A stretch of DNA of 64,000 bases from Streptomyces canus (GCF_030815415.1 NZ_JAUSWW010000001.1:9672001-9736000); one strand, 5' to 3'; positions 10,328-19,546 are shown, counted from the stretch's first letter. Notes: generated by a model from the letters alone, not told the origin. Made by a program: numbers and translations.

Positions 10328-11596
10328 ATGACCGCACTGTCGCCGCACCTTCGCCAGGCCACTCCCGTGGTGGCGGCCCGGGGCGAGGGCGTCCATCTGT
10401 ACGGCGAGGACGGCCGCCGTTACCTCGACTTCACCGCCGGGATCGGGGTCACCAGCACCGGGCACTGCCACCCCAAGGTCGTGGCGGCCGCCCAGGAGCA
10501 GGTGGCCACGCTCGTGCACGGCCAGTACACGACCGTCATGCACCAGCCGCTGCAGCGGCTGGTCGACAAGCTCGGCGAGGTGCTGCCGGCCGGTCTGGAC
10601 AGCCTGTTCTTCACCAACTCCGGCAGCGAGGCCGTAGAGGCCGCACTGCGGCTGGCCCGCCAGGCCACCGGCCTGCCCAACGTCATCGTCTGCCACGGCG
10701 GCTTCCACGGCCGGACCGTCGCCGCCGCCTCCATGACCACCTCTGGCACCCGCTTCCGCTCCGGTTTCTCCCCGCTGATGAGCGGCGTGGTCGTCACCCC
10801 GTTCCCCTCGGCCTACCGCTACGGCTGGGACGAGGAGACCGCGACCCGCTTCGCCCTGCAGGAGCTCGACTACACGCTCCAGACGATCTCCTCGCCCGCC
10901 GACACGGCCGCGATCATCGTCGAGCCGGTCCTCGGCGAGGGCGGTTACGTGCCCGCGACCCGGGCCTTCCTCCAGGGCCTGCGGGAGCGCGCGGACCGCC
11001 ACGGCTTCCTCCTGATCCTGGACGAGGTGCAGACCGGCGTGGGCCGTACCGGCCGCTTCTGGGGACACGAGCACTTCGGTGTCACCCCGGACATCCTCGT
11101 CACCGCGAAGGGTCTGGCCAGCGGCTTCCCGCTGTCGGGCATCGCTGCCTCGGAGGAGCTGATGGCCAAGGCGTGGCCGGGCTCGCAGGGCGGTACGTAC
11201 GGCGCCAACGCCGTCGCCTGCGCCGCGGCCTGCGCCACCCTCGACGTCGTACGCGACGAGAAGCTGGTCGAGAACGCCGACGCCATGGGCGCCAGGCTGC
11301 GCCACGGCCTGGAGGCGGTCGCCGACCGGACGCCGGGCATCGGTGATGTGCGGGGGCTGGGGCTGATGCTGGCCACCGAGTTCGTCACCGAGGACGGCAG
11401 CCCCGACCCCGAGACCGCCGCCCGCGTGCAGCGCGCCGCCGTGGACGAGGGCCTGCTCCTGCTGCTGTGCGGCGCCTGGAACCAGGTGGTGCGGATGATC
11501 CCGGCGCTCGTCATCGACGAGGCGGCGGTGGACGAGGGACTCCAGGCATGGGCGACCGCCGTGGAGGCCGGTACCTCAGGAGCGTCGGCACGATGA
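10328..11596 (+). CDS. gabT: 4-aminobutyrate aminotransferase-like, class III
   Basis: This is a 422-residue PLP enzyme of the class III (ornithine/GABA) aminotransferases. It shows the cofactor loop SGSEAVEAALRLAR, the FHGRT motif, LDEVQTGVGRTG and the PLP-binding Lys261 in TAKGLASGFPL. It would move the amino group of GABA, or a similar omega-amino acid, to 2-oxoglutarate and give succinate semialdehyde. The ATG at 10328 is chosen because GGGAGACG precedes it and family alignment starts at once. An in-frame ATG 72 bp upstream lacks such a site. Its stop overlaps the next start as ATGA, and the operon ends with gabD, which supports the GABA role. Exact amine specificity remains open. Confidence 0.88.
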   Translation: MTALSPHLRQATPVVAARGEGVHLYGEDGRRYLDFTAGIGVTSTGHCHPKVVAAAQEQVATLVHGQYTTVMHQPLQRLVDKLGEVLPAGLDSLFFTNSGSEAVEAALRLARQATGLPNVIVCHGGFHGRTVAAASMTTSGTRFRSGFSPLMSGVVVTPFPSAYRYGWDEETATRFALQELDYTLQTISSPADTAAIIVEPVLGEGGYVPATRAFLQGLRERADRHGFLLILDEVQTGVGRTGRFWGHEHFGVTPDILVTAKGLASGFPLSGIAASEELMAKAWPGSQGGTYGANAVACAAACATLDVVRDEKLVENADAMGARLRHGLEAVADRTPGIGDVRGLGLMLATEFVTEDGSPDPETAARVQRAAVDEGLLLLLCGAWNQVVRMIPALVIDEAAVDEGLQAWATAVEAGTSGASAR

Positions 11597-14460
11597 GCGA
11601 CAGCGTGGCGCGGCTGGCCGCCCGGCTCGCCGAGACGGCTCCGGGCCTGCGGGTGGAATCCGGCCTGGGCACCCTCGGTCAGTACGCCTACGACGCCTCC
11701 AACTACCGCGTCCCCCCGCAGGCTGTGGCCTTCCCCCGCTCCACGGACGATGTGGTCGCGGTGCTGCGGGCCTGCAAGGAGACGGGCGTCGCGGTCACCG
11801 CTCGCGGCGGTGGCACCAGCATGGCGGGCAACGCGATCGGACCGGGCGTCGTCCTGGACTTCTCCCGGTACATGAACCGGATCCTGGACATCGACCCGTC
11901 CATCGGGACCGCGCGTGTCGAGGCCGGAGTCGTCCTCGACGCGCTGCAGAGCGCGACCGCCCCGCACGGGCTCTCCTTCGGCCCCGACCCGTCCTCGCAC
12001 AGCCGCTGCACCCTCGGCGGCATGATCGGCAACGACGCGTGCGGGAACCGGTCGGTGCGCCACGGGCGGACCAGCAGCCACATCGAGGCGCTGGAGATCG
12101 TGACGGCCGGCGGTGTGCGAGCCGTCGCCGACCGCGTGGGATTGCACCCGGTGGACCCCGCGGACGCGGAGCGCGTCGCCCGCCTCGAAGCGGACGTACG
12201 CCGCCTGATCGGCGACAACCTGGCGCCGATCCGGACCGAGCTGGGCCGCATTCCGCGCCAGGTCTCCGGCTATCAGCTGCACCACCTGCTGCCCGAGCGT
12301 GGCTTCGACCTGGCCCGCGCCCTGGTGGGCACCGAGGGCTCCTGTGCGGTCGTCACCGCCGCGACGGTCCGCCTGGTGGCGACCGCACAGGCTTCGGCAC
12401 TGCTCACTCTCGGCTACGACGACGTCGTCGACGCGGCCGAGGACGTCCCCGCGATCCTGCGCTGGAATCCCACCGCTGTGGAGGGCATGGACGAGGCGAT
12501 CGTCGCCACCATGCGCGCCCGGCGGGGCCCCGGCTCCGTCACCGGACTGCCCGAGGGGCGGGCCTGGCTGTACGTCGAGCTGGACGGCGACGACGAGGCC
12601 ACGGTGAACGCCCGTGCGGCCGAGCTCCTCGACGTGCTCAAGGCGCAGGGCCGGATGACCGGCGGACGGGTCGTGGAGAGCGCGGCCGAACGTCGCTCTT
12701 TGTGGCGGGTCCGCGAGGACGGGGCCGGTCTGGCCGCCCGCCTCGTCGACGGCGGGGAGTCCTGGCCCGGCTGGGAGGACTCGGCGGTCGCACCCGAGGA
12801 CCTGGCCGGCTACCTGCGGGACTTCCGCAAGCTGCTCGCCGACCACGGGCTCACCGGCGTGATGTACGGGCACTTCGGCGCGGGATGCGTCCACGTACGC
12901 ATCGACTTCGACCTCGCCACGGACACTGGCCGGGCCGCCGCCCGTCGCTTCCTGCACGAGGCCGCCGCCCTGGTCGTCGCGCACGGCGGAACGCTGTCCG
13001 GCGAGCACGGCGACGGGCGGGCGCGCGGTGAGCTGCTGGAAGTCATGTACAGCCACCGGATGATCGGGGCGTTCGCCGACTTCAAGAAGGTCTTCGACCC
13101 CGAGGGCCTGCTGAATCCAGGCGTCATCGTGGCTCCGGCCCCGCTCGACGCCGATCTCGCGCTGCACCAGATTCAACCCTTGGCAACGGAGTTCACCTTC
13201 CCGCACGACGAGGACGGCTTCGCGGGCGCGGCCCGCCGTTGCGTCGGCGTCGGTCGATGTCGCAGTGATGCGGGCGGTGTGATGTGTCCGAGCTACCGGG
13301 CCACCGGGGAGGAGAACGACTCCACCCGGGGCAGGGCCCGCCTTCTCCAGGAGATGGTGCGCGGGGAGACCGTCCAGGACGGCTGGCGTTCGACGGAGGT
13401 CCGCGACGCCCTCGATCTGTGCCTGTCCTGCAAGGCGTGCTCCAGCGACTGCCCCGTAGGCGTCGACATGGCCACCTACAAGGCGGAGTTCCTCCACCAG
13501 CACTACAAGGGGAGACTCCGGCCCCGCTCCCACTACTCGCTGGGCTGGCTGCCCCTGACCTCCGCCCTCGCCGGATACGCCGCCCGCCCGCTCAACGCGC
13601 TGCTCCGCGGATCGCTCGGCCGACTCCTCGCCCGCCTCGGAGGCGTGACCACGCAGCGCAGGATCCCCGCCTTCGCCTCACGGCACGCCCTGCGCAGGGT
13701 CCTGCGCGCTGCGAAGACCGGCGATCCAGCCAAAGCCCTGCTCTTCGTCGACAGCTTCACCCGCGCCTTCCGCCCCGAGGTGGCCGGAGCCGCGAGCCGT
13801 GCCCTCGCCGACGCCGGAATCCCCTGCACGGCGGAGGACGGCCTGTGTTGCGGTCTCACCTGGGTCAGCACCGGCCAGCTGTCCGTGGCCCGCAGGATCA
13901 TGGCCCGTACCGTCGCCCACCTCGACAACGGCGACGAGCGGCCCATCATCGTGGCCGAGCCCAGCTGCGCCGCCGCGCTCAAGCGCGACGTGCCCGAACT
14001 GCTGGGCACTGATGCCGCCCGCCGGGTCGCGGACCGCGTCCACACCTTCACGGGTGCCCTGACCGACCTGGCCGCGCCTGGCTGGACGCCGCCGGAACTG
14101 CCGGAGAACGTCGCCCTGCAGACCCACTGCCACGAGTACGCCACCTTCAAGGGCAGCCGCCCGGCCGACCTGCTGCGCCGACTGGGCGTGGGCAAGGTCG
14201 ACGAAGCCGAGGGCTGCTGCGGACTCGCCGGCAACTTCGGCTTCGAGGAGCAGCACTACGACACCTCGATGGCCGTCGCCGACCTGGCCCTGAAGCCACG
14301 CCTCGACGGCATCGACCAGGACACGCCGACCGTGGTCGTAGCCGACGGGTTCAGCTGCGCCACCCAGATCGACCACCTCGCCGGAGACCGGGGCATCCGC
14401 GCTCTGCACCTCGCGGAACTGCTCGACCCCGCCGCAGATCAACCAGGAGAGACGTCATGA
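11593..14460 (+). CDS. FAD/4Fe-4S oxidoreductase (D-2-hydroxyacid dehydrogenase-like)
   Basis: This 955-residue fusion starts with a PCMH-type FAD-binding domain (RGGGTSMAGNAIG near residue 71 and FGPDPSSHSRCTLGGMIGND). A FAD-linked oxidase C-terminal domain follows, with SGEHGDGRARGE. Next comes a ferredoxin-type part with two cysteine clusters, around C550-C565 and at CLSCKACSSDCPVG from C610. Two GlpC-like CCG motifs (CCGLTWVS and CCGLAGNFGF) complete it. This architecture is that of the large D-lactate/D-2-hydroxyglutarate-type dehydrogenases that pass electrons to a quinone. It overlaps gabT and gabD by ATGA on both sides, so it is made with them. A role with 4-hydroxybutyrate or 2-hydroxyglutarate arising from GABA metabolism is plausible but unproven. 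Confidence 0.88.
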   Translation: MSDSVARLAARLAETAPGLRVESGLGTLGQYAYDASNYRVPPQAVAFPRSTDDVVAVLRACKETGVAVTARGGGTSMAGNAIGPGVVLDFSRYMNRILDIDPSIGTARVEAGVVLDALQSATAPHGLSFGPDPSSHSRCTLGGMIGNDACGNRSVRHGRTSSHIEALEIVTAGGVRAVADRVGLHPVDPADAERVARLEADVRRLIGDNLAPIRTELGRIPRQVSGYQLHHLLPERGFDLARALVGTEGSCAVVTAATVRLVATAQASALLTLGYDDVVDAAEDVPAILRWNPTAVEGMDEAIVATMRARRGPGSVTGLPEGRAWLYVELDGDDEATVNARAAELLDVLKAQGRMTGGRVVESAAERRSLWRVREDGAGLAARLVDGGESWPGWEDSAVAPEDLAGYLRDFRKLLADHGLTGVMYGHFGAGCVHVRIDFDLATDTGRAAARRFLHEAAALVVAHGGTLSGEHGDGRARGELLEVMYSHRMIGAFADFKKVFDPEGLLNPGVIVAPAPLDADLALHQIQPLATEFTFPHDEDGFAGAARRCVGVGRCRSDAGGVMCPSYRATGEENDSTRGRARLLQEMVRGETVQDGWRSTEVRDALDLCLSCKACSSDCPVGVDMATYKAEFLHQHYKGRLRPRSHYSLGWLPLTSALAGYAARPLNALLRGSLGRLLARLGGVTTQRRIPAFASRHALRRVLRAAKTGDPAKALLFVDSFTRAFRPEVAGAASRALADAGIPCTAEDGLCCGLTWVSTGQLSVARRIMARTVAHLDNGDERPIIVAEPSCAAALKRDVPELLGTDAARRVADRVHTFTGALTDLAAPGWTPPELPENVALQTHCHEYATFKGSRPADLLRRLGVGKVDEAEGCCGLAGNFGFEEQHYDTSMAVADLALKPRLDGIDQDTPTVVVADGFSCATQIDHLAGDRGIRALHLAELLDPAADQPGETS

Positions 14461-15896
14461 CCGACACACCTACGCAGTTGTTCATCGGCGGTGCCTGGGT
14501 GGACGCCGCGGACGGCGCCACCATGCCCGTCGACGACCCGGCGACCGGCGAGATCATCGCCCACGTCGCCGACGCCGGCGTCAAGGACTCCCGGCTGGCG
14601 GAGGACGCGGCCGTTCAGGCGCAGGAGGAGTGGGCCCGTACGGCCCCACGGGTGCGCAGTGAGATCCTGCGGCGCGCCTACGAGATCATCCTCGACCGCA
14701 CCGACGAGCTCGCCCACCTGATGACGGCCGAGATGGGCAAGCCGCTGGCCGAGGCCAGGGGAGAGGTGGCGTACGCGGCCGAGTTCTTCCGCTGGTTCTC
14801 CGAGGAGGCCGTACGCATCGACGGCGGCGGCGGACTCCTGCCCGACGGTCGCAACCGCATGCTGCTCTCCCGTCGCCCGGTCGGCCCCTGCCTCCTGATC
14901 ACCCCGTGGAACTTCCCGCTGGCCATGGGCACCCGCAAGATCGGCCCCGCCATCGCGGCGGGCTGCACGATGATCCTCAAGCCGGCCCCGCAGACCCCGC
15001 TCTCCAGCCTGGCCCTCGCCGCGATCCTCAAGGAGGCCGGGCTGCCGGACGGCGTGCTGAACGTCGTCACCACCTCCCGTGCGGGGGAGGTGTGCGAACC
15101 GCTCCTGCGCGGCGGGCGGATTCGCAAACTCTCCTTCACCGGCTCCACCAACGTCGGACGCCTGCTGCTCGCCCAGAGCGCGGACGCGGTCGTGCGGACC
15201 TCGATGGAACTGGGCGGGAACGCGCCGTTCATCGTCTTCGAGGACGCCGACCTGGACAAGGCGGTCGACGGCGCGATGGCCGCCAAGATGCGCAACATGG
15301 GCGAGGCCTGCACCGCCGCCAACCGCTTCTTCGTCCACAGCTCCTTGGGGGAGGAGTTCGGACGGCGCCTGGCCGAGCGGATGGGCGCGCTGGTCGTGGG
15401 CCCCGGCACCCGGGACGGCGTCGACGTCGGCCCGCTGATCGACCGGACCGGCCGGGCCAAGGTGGAGGACCTGGTCGTAGACGCGGTGGAGCGGGGTGCC
15501 CGGGTGCTCGTCGGCGGCCGTACGCCCGAAGGGCCGGGCAGCTTCTACCCGCCGACCGTACTCACGGACGTCGCCCCGGACAGCCGCCTGATGGACACGG
15601 AGATCTTCGGCCCGGTCGCGGCGATCCTCACCTTCGACGACGAGGACGAGGTCGTGCGCCGGGCCAACGACACCCCCTGGGGCCTCGTCGGCTACGTCTT
15701 CACCGAGGGCCTCGACCGTGCCCTGCGCGTCAGCGAACGCCTCGAAGTGGGCATGGTCGGCCTCAACACCGGTCTCGTCTCCAACCCGGCCGCCCCCTTC
15801 GGCGGTGTGAAGCAGTCCGGGCTCGGCCGTGAAGGCGGCCGGGTGGGGATTGATGAGTTCCTGGAGTACCAGTACCTCGCGGTGCCCGTGCGATGA
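14457..15896 (+). CDS. gabD: Succinate-semialdehyde dehydrogenase-like (ALDH)
   Basis: This 479-residue NAD(P)-dependent aldehyde dehydrogenase would oxidise succinate semialdehyde to succinate and feed the TCA cycle. LITPWNFPLAMGTRKIGPA binds the cofactor. The general base is Glu251 (SMELGGNAPF) and the nucleophile is Cys285 (GEACTAANR), in the context typical of GabD enzymes. It ends the gabT operon, overlaps the FAD/FeS gene by ATGA, and is followed by a strong terminator hairpin. The assignment of substrate rests on the gabT neighbour as well as on the family. Confidence 0.9.
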   Translation: MTDTPTQLFIGGAWVDAADGATMPVDDPATGEIIAHVADAGVKDSRLAEDAAVQAQEEWARTAPRVRSEILRRAYEIILDRTDELAHLMTAEMGKPLAEARGEVAYAAEFFRWFSEEAVRIDGGGGLLPDGRNRMLLSRRPVGPCLLITPWNFPLAMGTRKIGPAIAAGCTMILKPAPQTPLSSLALAAILKEAGLPDGVLNVVTTSRAGEVCEPLLRGGRIRKLSFTGSTNVGRLLLAQSADAVVRTSMELGGNAPFIVFEDADLDKAVDGAMAAKMRNMGEACTAANRFFVHSSLGEEFGRRLAERMGALVVGPGTRDGVDVGPLIDRTGRAKVEDLVVDAVERGARVLVGGRTPEGPGSFYPPTVLTDVAPDSRLMDTEIFGPVAAILTFDDEDEVVRRANDTPWGLVGYVFTEGLDRALRVSERLEVGMVGLNTGLVSNPAAPFGGVKQSGLGREGGRVGIDEFLEYQYLAVPVR

Positions 15897-15921
15897 CGGT
15901 GGTCATGCCCTGACTACCCCG

Positions 15922-15978
15922 CGTCGCGCACCGCGACGGGCTGCCCCGTGCCCGGTTTCCACGCCACCGGGCACGGGG
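15922..15978 (+). terminator. Double hairpin terminator of the gab operon
   Basis: Two hairpins lie 26 bp after the gabD stop. The first pairs CGTCGCG (15922-15928) with CGCGACG (15932-15938). The second pairs CCCCGTGCCCGG (15944-15955) with CCGGGCACGGGG (15967-15978), a perfect 12-bp stem followed by CGGCGGCTTTTCC. Confidence 0.8.
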
Positions 15979-16275
15979 CGGCGGCTTTTCCTCCACCAGG
16001 CGATCGGCGCAGGTCTCTCACTGTGCGCAGGCAGGCTGCGCATGCGTCACGTGGCGCATAGGCGGATTGCTGGTCCGGTGGGCCGCCGCATGGCCTGGGC
16101 GGCGGACGCGGCTGACGAGTAGGCCACGGCGTGCGGCCCTCTGCTCCGCCTGAGGGGCGGTTACTGGAGGGCTCGCCCCATGCGCCCAGGGCGCCCTACG
16201 CCGCGAGGAGGTCGACGCTACCCGGCACGGCTCCGCTCCCTGGGCCGAGAGCGCCCCGCGGGTCGGCAGCCGCCC
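15979..16275. other. Convergent gap between gabD and the first IclR gene
   Basis: After the terminator about 300 bp remain before the end of the first iclR gene, which is read from the other strand. I see no gene or clear signal in it. Confidence 0.5.
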
Positions 16276-17025
16276 TCAGCCCAGGTGGCGGGAGGTGATC
16301 TCCGCCGCGGTGTCGGTCACCAGCCGCCCCAGCTCGGCGAGTCGGCCGGGGTCGAAGCGTGAGTCGGGCATGGAGACGGCCACGCTGGCCAGCGGCGTGC
16401 CGTCCTCGTCCAGGACGGCTGCCGCGATGGCGCAGACACCCGGGCGGTACTGGTTGTGGTTGACGGCGTATCCGCGGTCCCTGACGCGGCGGAGCTCGGC
16501 ACGCAGCTCCGCCGGGTCAGTGATGGTCTCCTGGCCGTAACCCTCGAGTGCGCCCGCCGTGAGCTCGTCGACCTCGGACTTCGGCAGATGGGCGAGGACT
16601 GCGTGTCCGGTGGCTGTGGCGTGCAGGGGGGAGATGTCGCCGATGGCGTGGAAGGTCCGTACGGCGTGGTCGCAGTCGACGCGGTCCACCACGACGATGC
16701 CGTGCAGGGCGTCGGGCACCGTCAGGTGGATGGTCTCGTTGACCTTGTCCCGCAGCTGCACCATGGGCTCGCGGGCGGCGGCGAACAGGCTGGACCCCTG
16801 TAGGGCAGCGGGGCGTACGGCCAGCACCCGGGCGCCGACCTCCCAGCGCGTGGTGTCCCTGCGATTCGCCCGCAGCCAGCCTGCCTCGTCGAGCGTCACC
16901 AGGGTGCGCTGCACGGTCGACTTGGGCAGCCCGAAGATCTTCGTCAGCTCTCCCACGGTCACCGGCTGGTGCTGCGCCACGGCCTCCAGGATGCGCAGCG
17001 ACCTGGTCAGGCTCTTCAATTCCAT
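16276..17025 (-). CDS. IclR-family regulator, copy 1
   Basis: This 249-residue regulator has an N-terminal winged helix (residues 5-65; GELTKIFGLPKSTVQRTL) and an IclR effector domain (about 80-245), with PLHATATGHAVLAHLP and NHNQYRPGVCAIAA as typical ligand-pocket segments. It is a close paralogue of the next gene, and most residues are the same over the full length, including long identical blocks. The ATG follows GAGGGGCCGGG. An operator-like site lies 92 bp upstream (17117-17131). IclR proteins usually control a neighbouring catabolic operon in response to a small carboxylic or aromatic ligand. Here the likely target is the amine cluster that starts at 18405. Confidence 0.9.
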   Translation of the reverse strand: MELKSLTRSLRILEAVAQHQPVTVGELTKIFGLPKSTVQRTLVTLDEAGWLRANRRDTTRWEVGARVLAVRPAALQGSSLFAAAREPMVQLRDKVNETIHLTVPDALHGIVVVDRVDCDHAVRTFHAIGDISPLHATATGHAVLAHLPKSEVDELTAGALEGYGQETITDPAELRAELRRVRDRGYAVNHNQYRPGVCAIAAAVLDEDGTPLASVAVSMPDSRFDPGRLAELGRLVTDTAAEITSRHLG

Positions 17026-17116
17026 CCCGGCCCCTCAGTTCTGCGGATTCGTCGCGCTGTCGTCTTGACTCGCTTCCGGAGCCACAGGCATGATCATGCC
17101 GTATTTTAGCATGGCG

Positions 17117-17131
17117 TTCCACTATGCGGCA
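17117..17131. promoter_or_regulatory. Putative IclR operator upstream of iclR copy 1
   Basis: TTCCACTATGCGGCA sits upstream of the start of IclR copy 1 and matches the site before copy 2 in 12 of 15 bases. The surrounding context TAGCA...TTCCAC.ATG.GGCACG is shared. The half-palindromic TTCCAC/GTGG form resembles known IclR-family sites. Confidence 0.6.
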
Positions 17132-17308
17132 CGCGTCTTGATGTCTCCGGTGGTCGGACCGGAGTCAGGACTGTCCTGTTCCAGTGCTCCGTGGCGTCTG
17201 GTGCTGGTCGCGCCCTGAACACGCCATACCGCGCCGCCACGTGATGTGGCCGCCCTGTGTCCGGTACTCTCCCCGGCCGGGCACGGGGCCGGTGCTGCCG
17301 TGAAGCGA

Positions 17309-17347
17309 ACCAAGGGTGGGCTCCCCCTTGGGGGGCCCACCCTTGGT
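17309..17347 (-). terminator. Terminator hairpin after iclR copy 2
   Basis: ACCAAGGGTGGGC (17309-17321) pairs perfectly with GCCCACCCTTGGT (17335-17347), and the inner CCCCC/GGGGG extends the stem to about 18 bp. It lies 35 bp beyond the stop of the second iclR gene on the minus strand. Confidence 0.75.
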
Positions 17348-17381
17348 GATGCGGGGCCGAAGTCGGGCCGCCGCGACACGC

Positions 17382-18134
17382 TCAGGCGCCCAAGCGGCGC
17401 CCCGTGATCTCCGCGGCCGTGTCGGAGACCAGGCGGCCCCACTCGGGCAGCTCCTCGGCGTCGTACCGCGAATCGGGCATGGAGATGGCCACGGTGGCCA
17501 GCGGGGTGCCGTCCTCGTCGAGGATGGGCGCGGCAATGGCGCAGACGCCGGGCCGGTACTGGTTGCGGTTGACCGCGTAGCCGTCGGTGCGGATCCGCCG
17601 CAGCTCGGCGCGCAGGTCTTCGGGATCGGCGGGTGTCGTCTCGCTGTAGCGCTCCAGGCCCTGCGTGATGAGCTCCTCGATGTCCTGCCTCGGCAGGTGG
17701 GCGAGGACGGCGCGCCCGGTGGCGGTGGCGTGCAGGGGTGAGGTGTCGCCGATGGCATGGAAGGTTCGTACGGGGTGGTCGCAGTCGACGCGGTCCACCA
17801 CGACCATGCACTGGAGTGCGTCCGGCACCGACAGGTGGATGGTCTCGTTGACCTTGTCCCGCAGTTGCACCATGGGGTCGCGGGCGGCGGCGAACAGGCT
17901 GGACCCCTGGAGGGCGGCGGGGCGTACGGCCAGCACCCGGGCGCCGACCTCCCAGCGCGTGGTGTCCTTCCGGCTGGCCCGTAGCCAGCCGGCCTCCGCC
18001 AGTGTGACCAGGGTGCGCTGCACGGTCGACTTCGGCAGGCCGAAGATCTTCGTCAGCTCTCCCACGGTCACTGGCTGATGCTGGGCGACCGCCTCCAGGA
18101 TGCGCAGCGATCTGGTGACGCTCTTCATTTCCAT
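17382..18134 (-). CDS. IclR-family regulator, copy 2
   Basis: This 250-residue winged-helix regulator is paralogous to copy 1. The DNA-binding helix KIFGLPKSTVQRTLVTL is identical, so both proteins probably recognise the same sequence. The effector domains differ more (HLSVPDALQCMVVVDR versus HLTVPDALHGIVVVDR; PRQDIEELITQGLERY versus PKSEVDELTAGALEGY), which may mean different ligands. It is divergent from the amine oxidase gene, with an operator-like palindrome between them at 18231-18245, and probably controls both directions. GGGGGGAAACC precedes the ATG. Confidence 0.9.
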   Translation of the reverse strand: MEMKSVTRSLRILEAVAQHQPVTVGELTKIFGLPKSTVQRTLVTLAEAGWLRASRKDTTRWEVGARVLAVRPAALQGSSLFAAARDPMVQLRDKVNETIHLSVPDALQCMVVVDRVDCDHPVRTFHAIGDTSPLHATATGRAVLAHLPRQDIEELITQGLERYSETTPADPEDLRAELRRIRTDGYAVNRNQYRPGVCAIAAPILDEDGTPLATVAISMPDSRYDAEELPEWGRLVSDTAAEITGRRLGA

Positions 18135-18230
18135 CCGGTTTCCCCCCGTTAATCCTCGGAATTCTTTGCGGACACCTCTTGACTCCCCTCTCTAACCGCT
18201 GTCATTCTCGTGCCAGATTCTAGCACAGCA

Positions 18231-18245
18231 TTCCACAATGTGGCA
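18231..18245. promoter_or_regulatory. Putative IclR operator in the iclR2/amine oxidase divergent region
   Basis: TTCCACAATGTGGCA is a near-perfect palindrome (TkCCAC-AAT-GTGGmA) between the divergent regulator and catabolic genes. It matches the site upstream of iclR copy 1, including the flanking TAGCA and GGCACG. Confidence 0.68.
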
Positions 18246-18404
18246 CGGCTTCGGATCCCGCGAAGGTGAGCCGGAGCTACGAGATACGGACGATTGCGAG
18301 CTGTGGCCCCGCCGAAGGGCCCGGCCCCGTCCAAACCGCCTCGAACCGAACAGCCTCACGCCGGGGGCCCAGCATGTGCCGCGGCGATACGAAAGGAAAG
18401 CCCT

Positions 18405-19541
18405 GTGTCAGCTGCCAGGAAGCGCGTCGCCGTCGTCGGCGTCGGAACGATGGGCAGCCAGGCCGCCTGGCGCCTGGCCGCCCGTGGAGCCGAGGTGGTC
18501 GGCTACGACCGCTTCGCCCCGGGCCACGACCGCAGCGCGGCCGGCGGCGAGACCCGGATCTTCCGCAGCGCCCACTTCGAGGACTCCCGGTACGTGCCGC
18601 TGCTCCAGCACGCCGACGCCCTCTGGGAGCAGCTTCAGCAGGAGACCGGCCGTGAGCTGCGCCGCCTGACCGGCTGCCTGCTCATGGGGTCGACCGATCA
18701 CCACCAGATGGCCACGGTCCTCCAGTCGATCGCCGAGCACGGCCTCGACCACGAGGTCCTCGACGCCGAGCTGCTCGCCAAGCGCTTCCCGCAGTTCCGG
18801 ATCGAGGACGGCGACGCGGCCGTGCTCGACCGCCGCGCCGGCTTCATCCGCCCCGAGCTGACGATCCAGACCGCCGCCCGCCGCGCCGAGGAGCTCGGCG
18901 CCCGCATCCACCGCTACACCACGGTCCGCGAGATCGTCCCCGTCGCAGGCGGCGTCGAGATCCGCACCGACGCCGGCAGCGAGCGCTTCGACACCGCCGT
19001 CGTCACCGTGGGCCCCTGGGTCAACGACCTGCTCCCCGAACTGCCCTGGGAGGTGGACATCCGCCGCCTCATCAGCGCCTGGTACGTGCCCACCACCGAC
19101 GCCTGGTTCGGCGAGGAGCGCCCCGCCTTCATCCGCACGGCGCCCACCCATTGCTACGGCCTGCCCTCCCCGGACGGCGTCTCCGTCAAGCTCGGTCTCT
19201 CCCGCGCCCTGCACCGCCCGGCCGGTGACCCGAACCGGCTCGACCGAGAGGTGGCCCCGGAGGAGCTGGAGATCTTTACGGAACTGATCGGGCGTCACAT
19301 GCCGGACCTGAACCCCGATCCGACCCGGCTCTCCGTCTACATGGAGGGCTACACCGAGAGCAGCCGACCCCTCGTCGGGCCGCTGCCTGGAGCGGAGAAC
19401 GTCGTCCTGCTCGCCGGATTCTCCGGCCACGGCTTCAAGCTCTCGCCCGCCTTCGGCGACATCGCCGCCGACCTCGCGCTGGACGGCGAGTCACTCCAGC
19501 CCATCGACTTCATCTCCACCCTCGACCGAGCGGAGGCGTGA
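18405..19541 (+). CDS. FAD-dependent amine oxidase, SoxA/MTOX-like
   Basis: This 378-residue flavoprotein of the monomeric sarcosine oxidase / N-methyltryptophan oxidase family oxidises secondary amines to an imine and makes hydrogen peroxide. VVGVGTMGSQAAWRLAARG is the FAD-binding fold, and SAAGGETRIFRSAHFED and GFSGHGFKLSPAFGD are family signatures. Members with covalent FAD carry a Cys in a C-x-Y-T stretch. The corresponding place here (YMEGYTESSRP) has no Cys, so the FAD may be held non-covalently. The GTG start is chosen because GAAAGGAAA lies just upstream. It is the first gene of the long amine cluster, directly beyond the IclR site. The substrate is unknown. Confidence 0.87.
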   Translation: MSAARKRVAVVGVGTMGSQAAWRLAARGAEVVGYDRFAPGHDRSAAGGETRIFRSAHFEDSRYVPLLQHADALWEQLQQETGRELRRLTGCLLMGSTDHHQMATVLQSIAEHGLDHEVLDAELLAKRFPQFRIEDGDAAVLDRRAGFIRPELTIQTAARRAEELGARIHRYTTVREIVPVAGGVEIRTDAGSERFDTAVVTVGPWVNDLLPELPWEVDIRRLISAWYVPTTDAWFGEERPAFIRTAPTHCYGLPSPDGVSVKLGLSRALHRPAGDPNRLDREVAPEELEIFTELIGRHMPDLNPDPTRLSVYMEGYTESSRPLVGPLPGAENVVLLAGFSGHGFKLSPAFGDIAADLALDGESLQPIDFISTLDRAEA

Positions 19542-19546
19542 CGACC

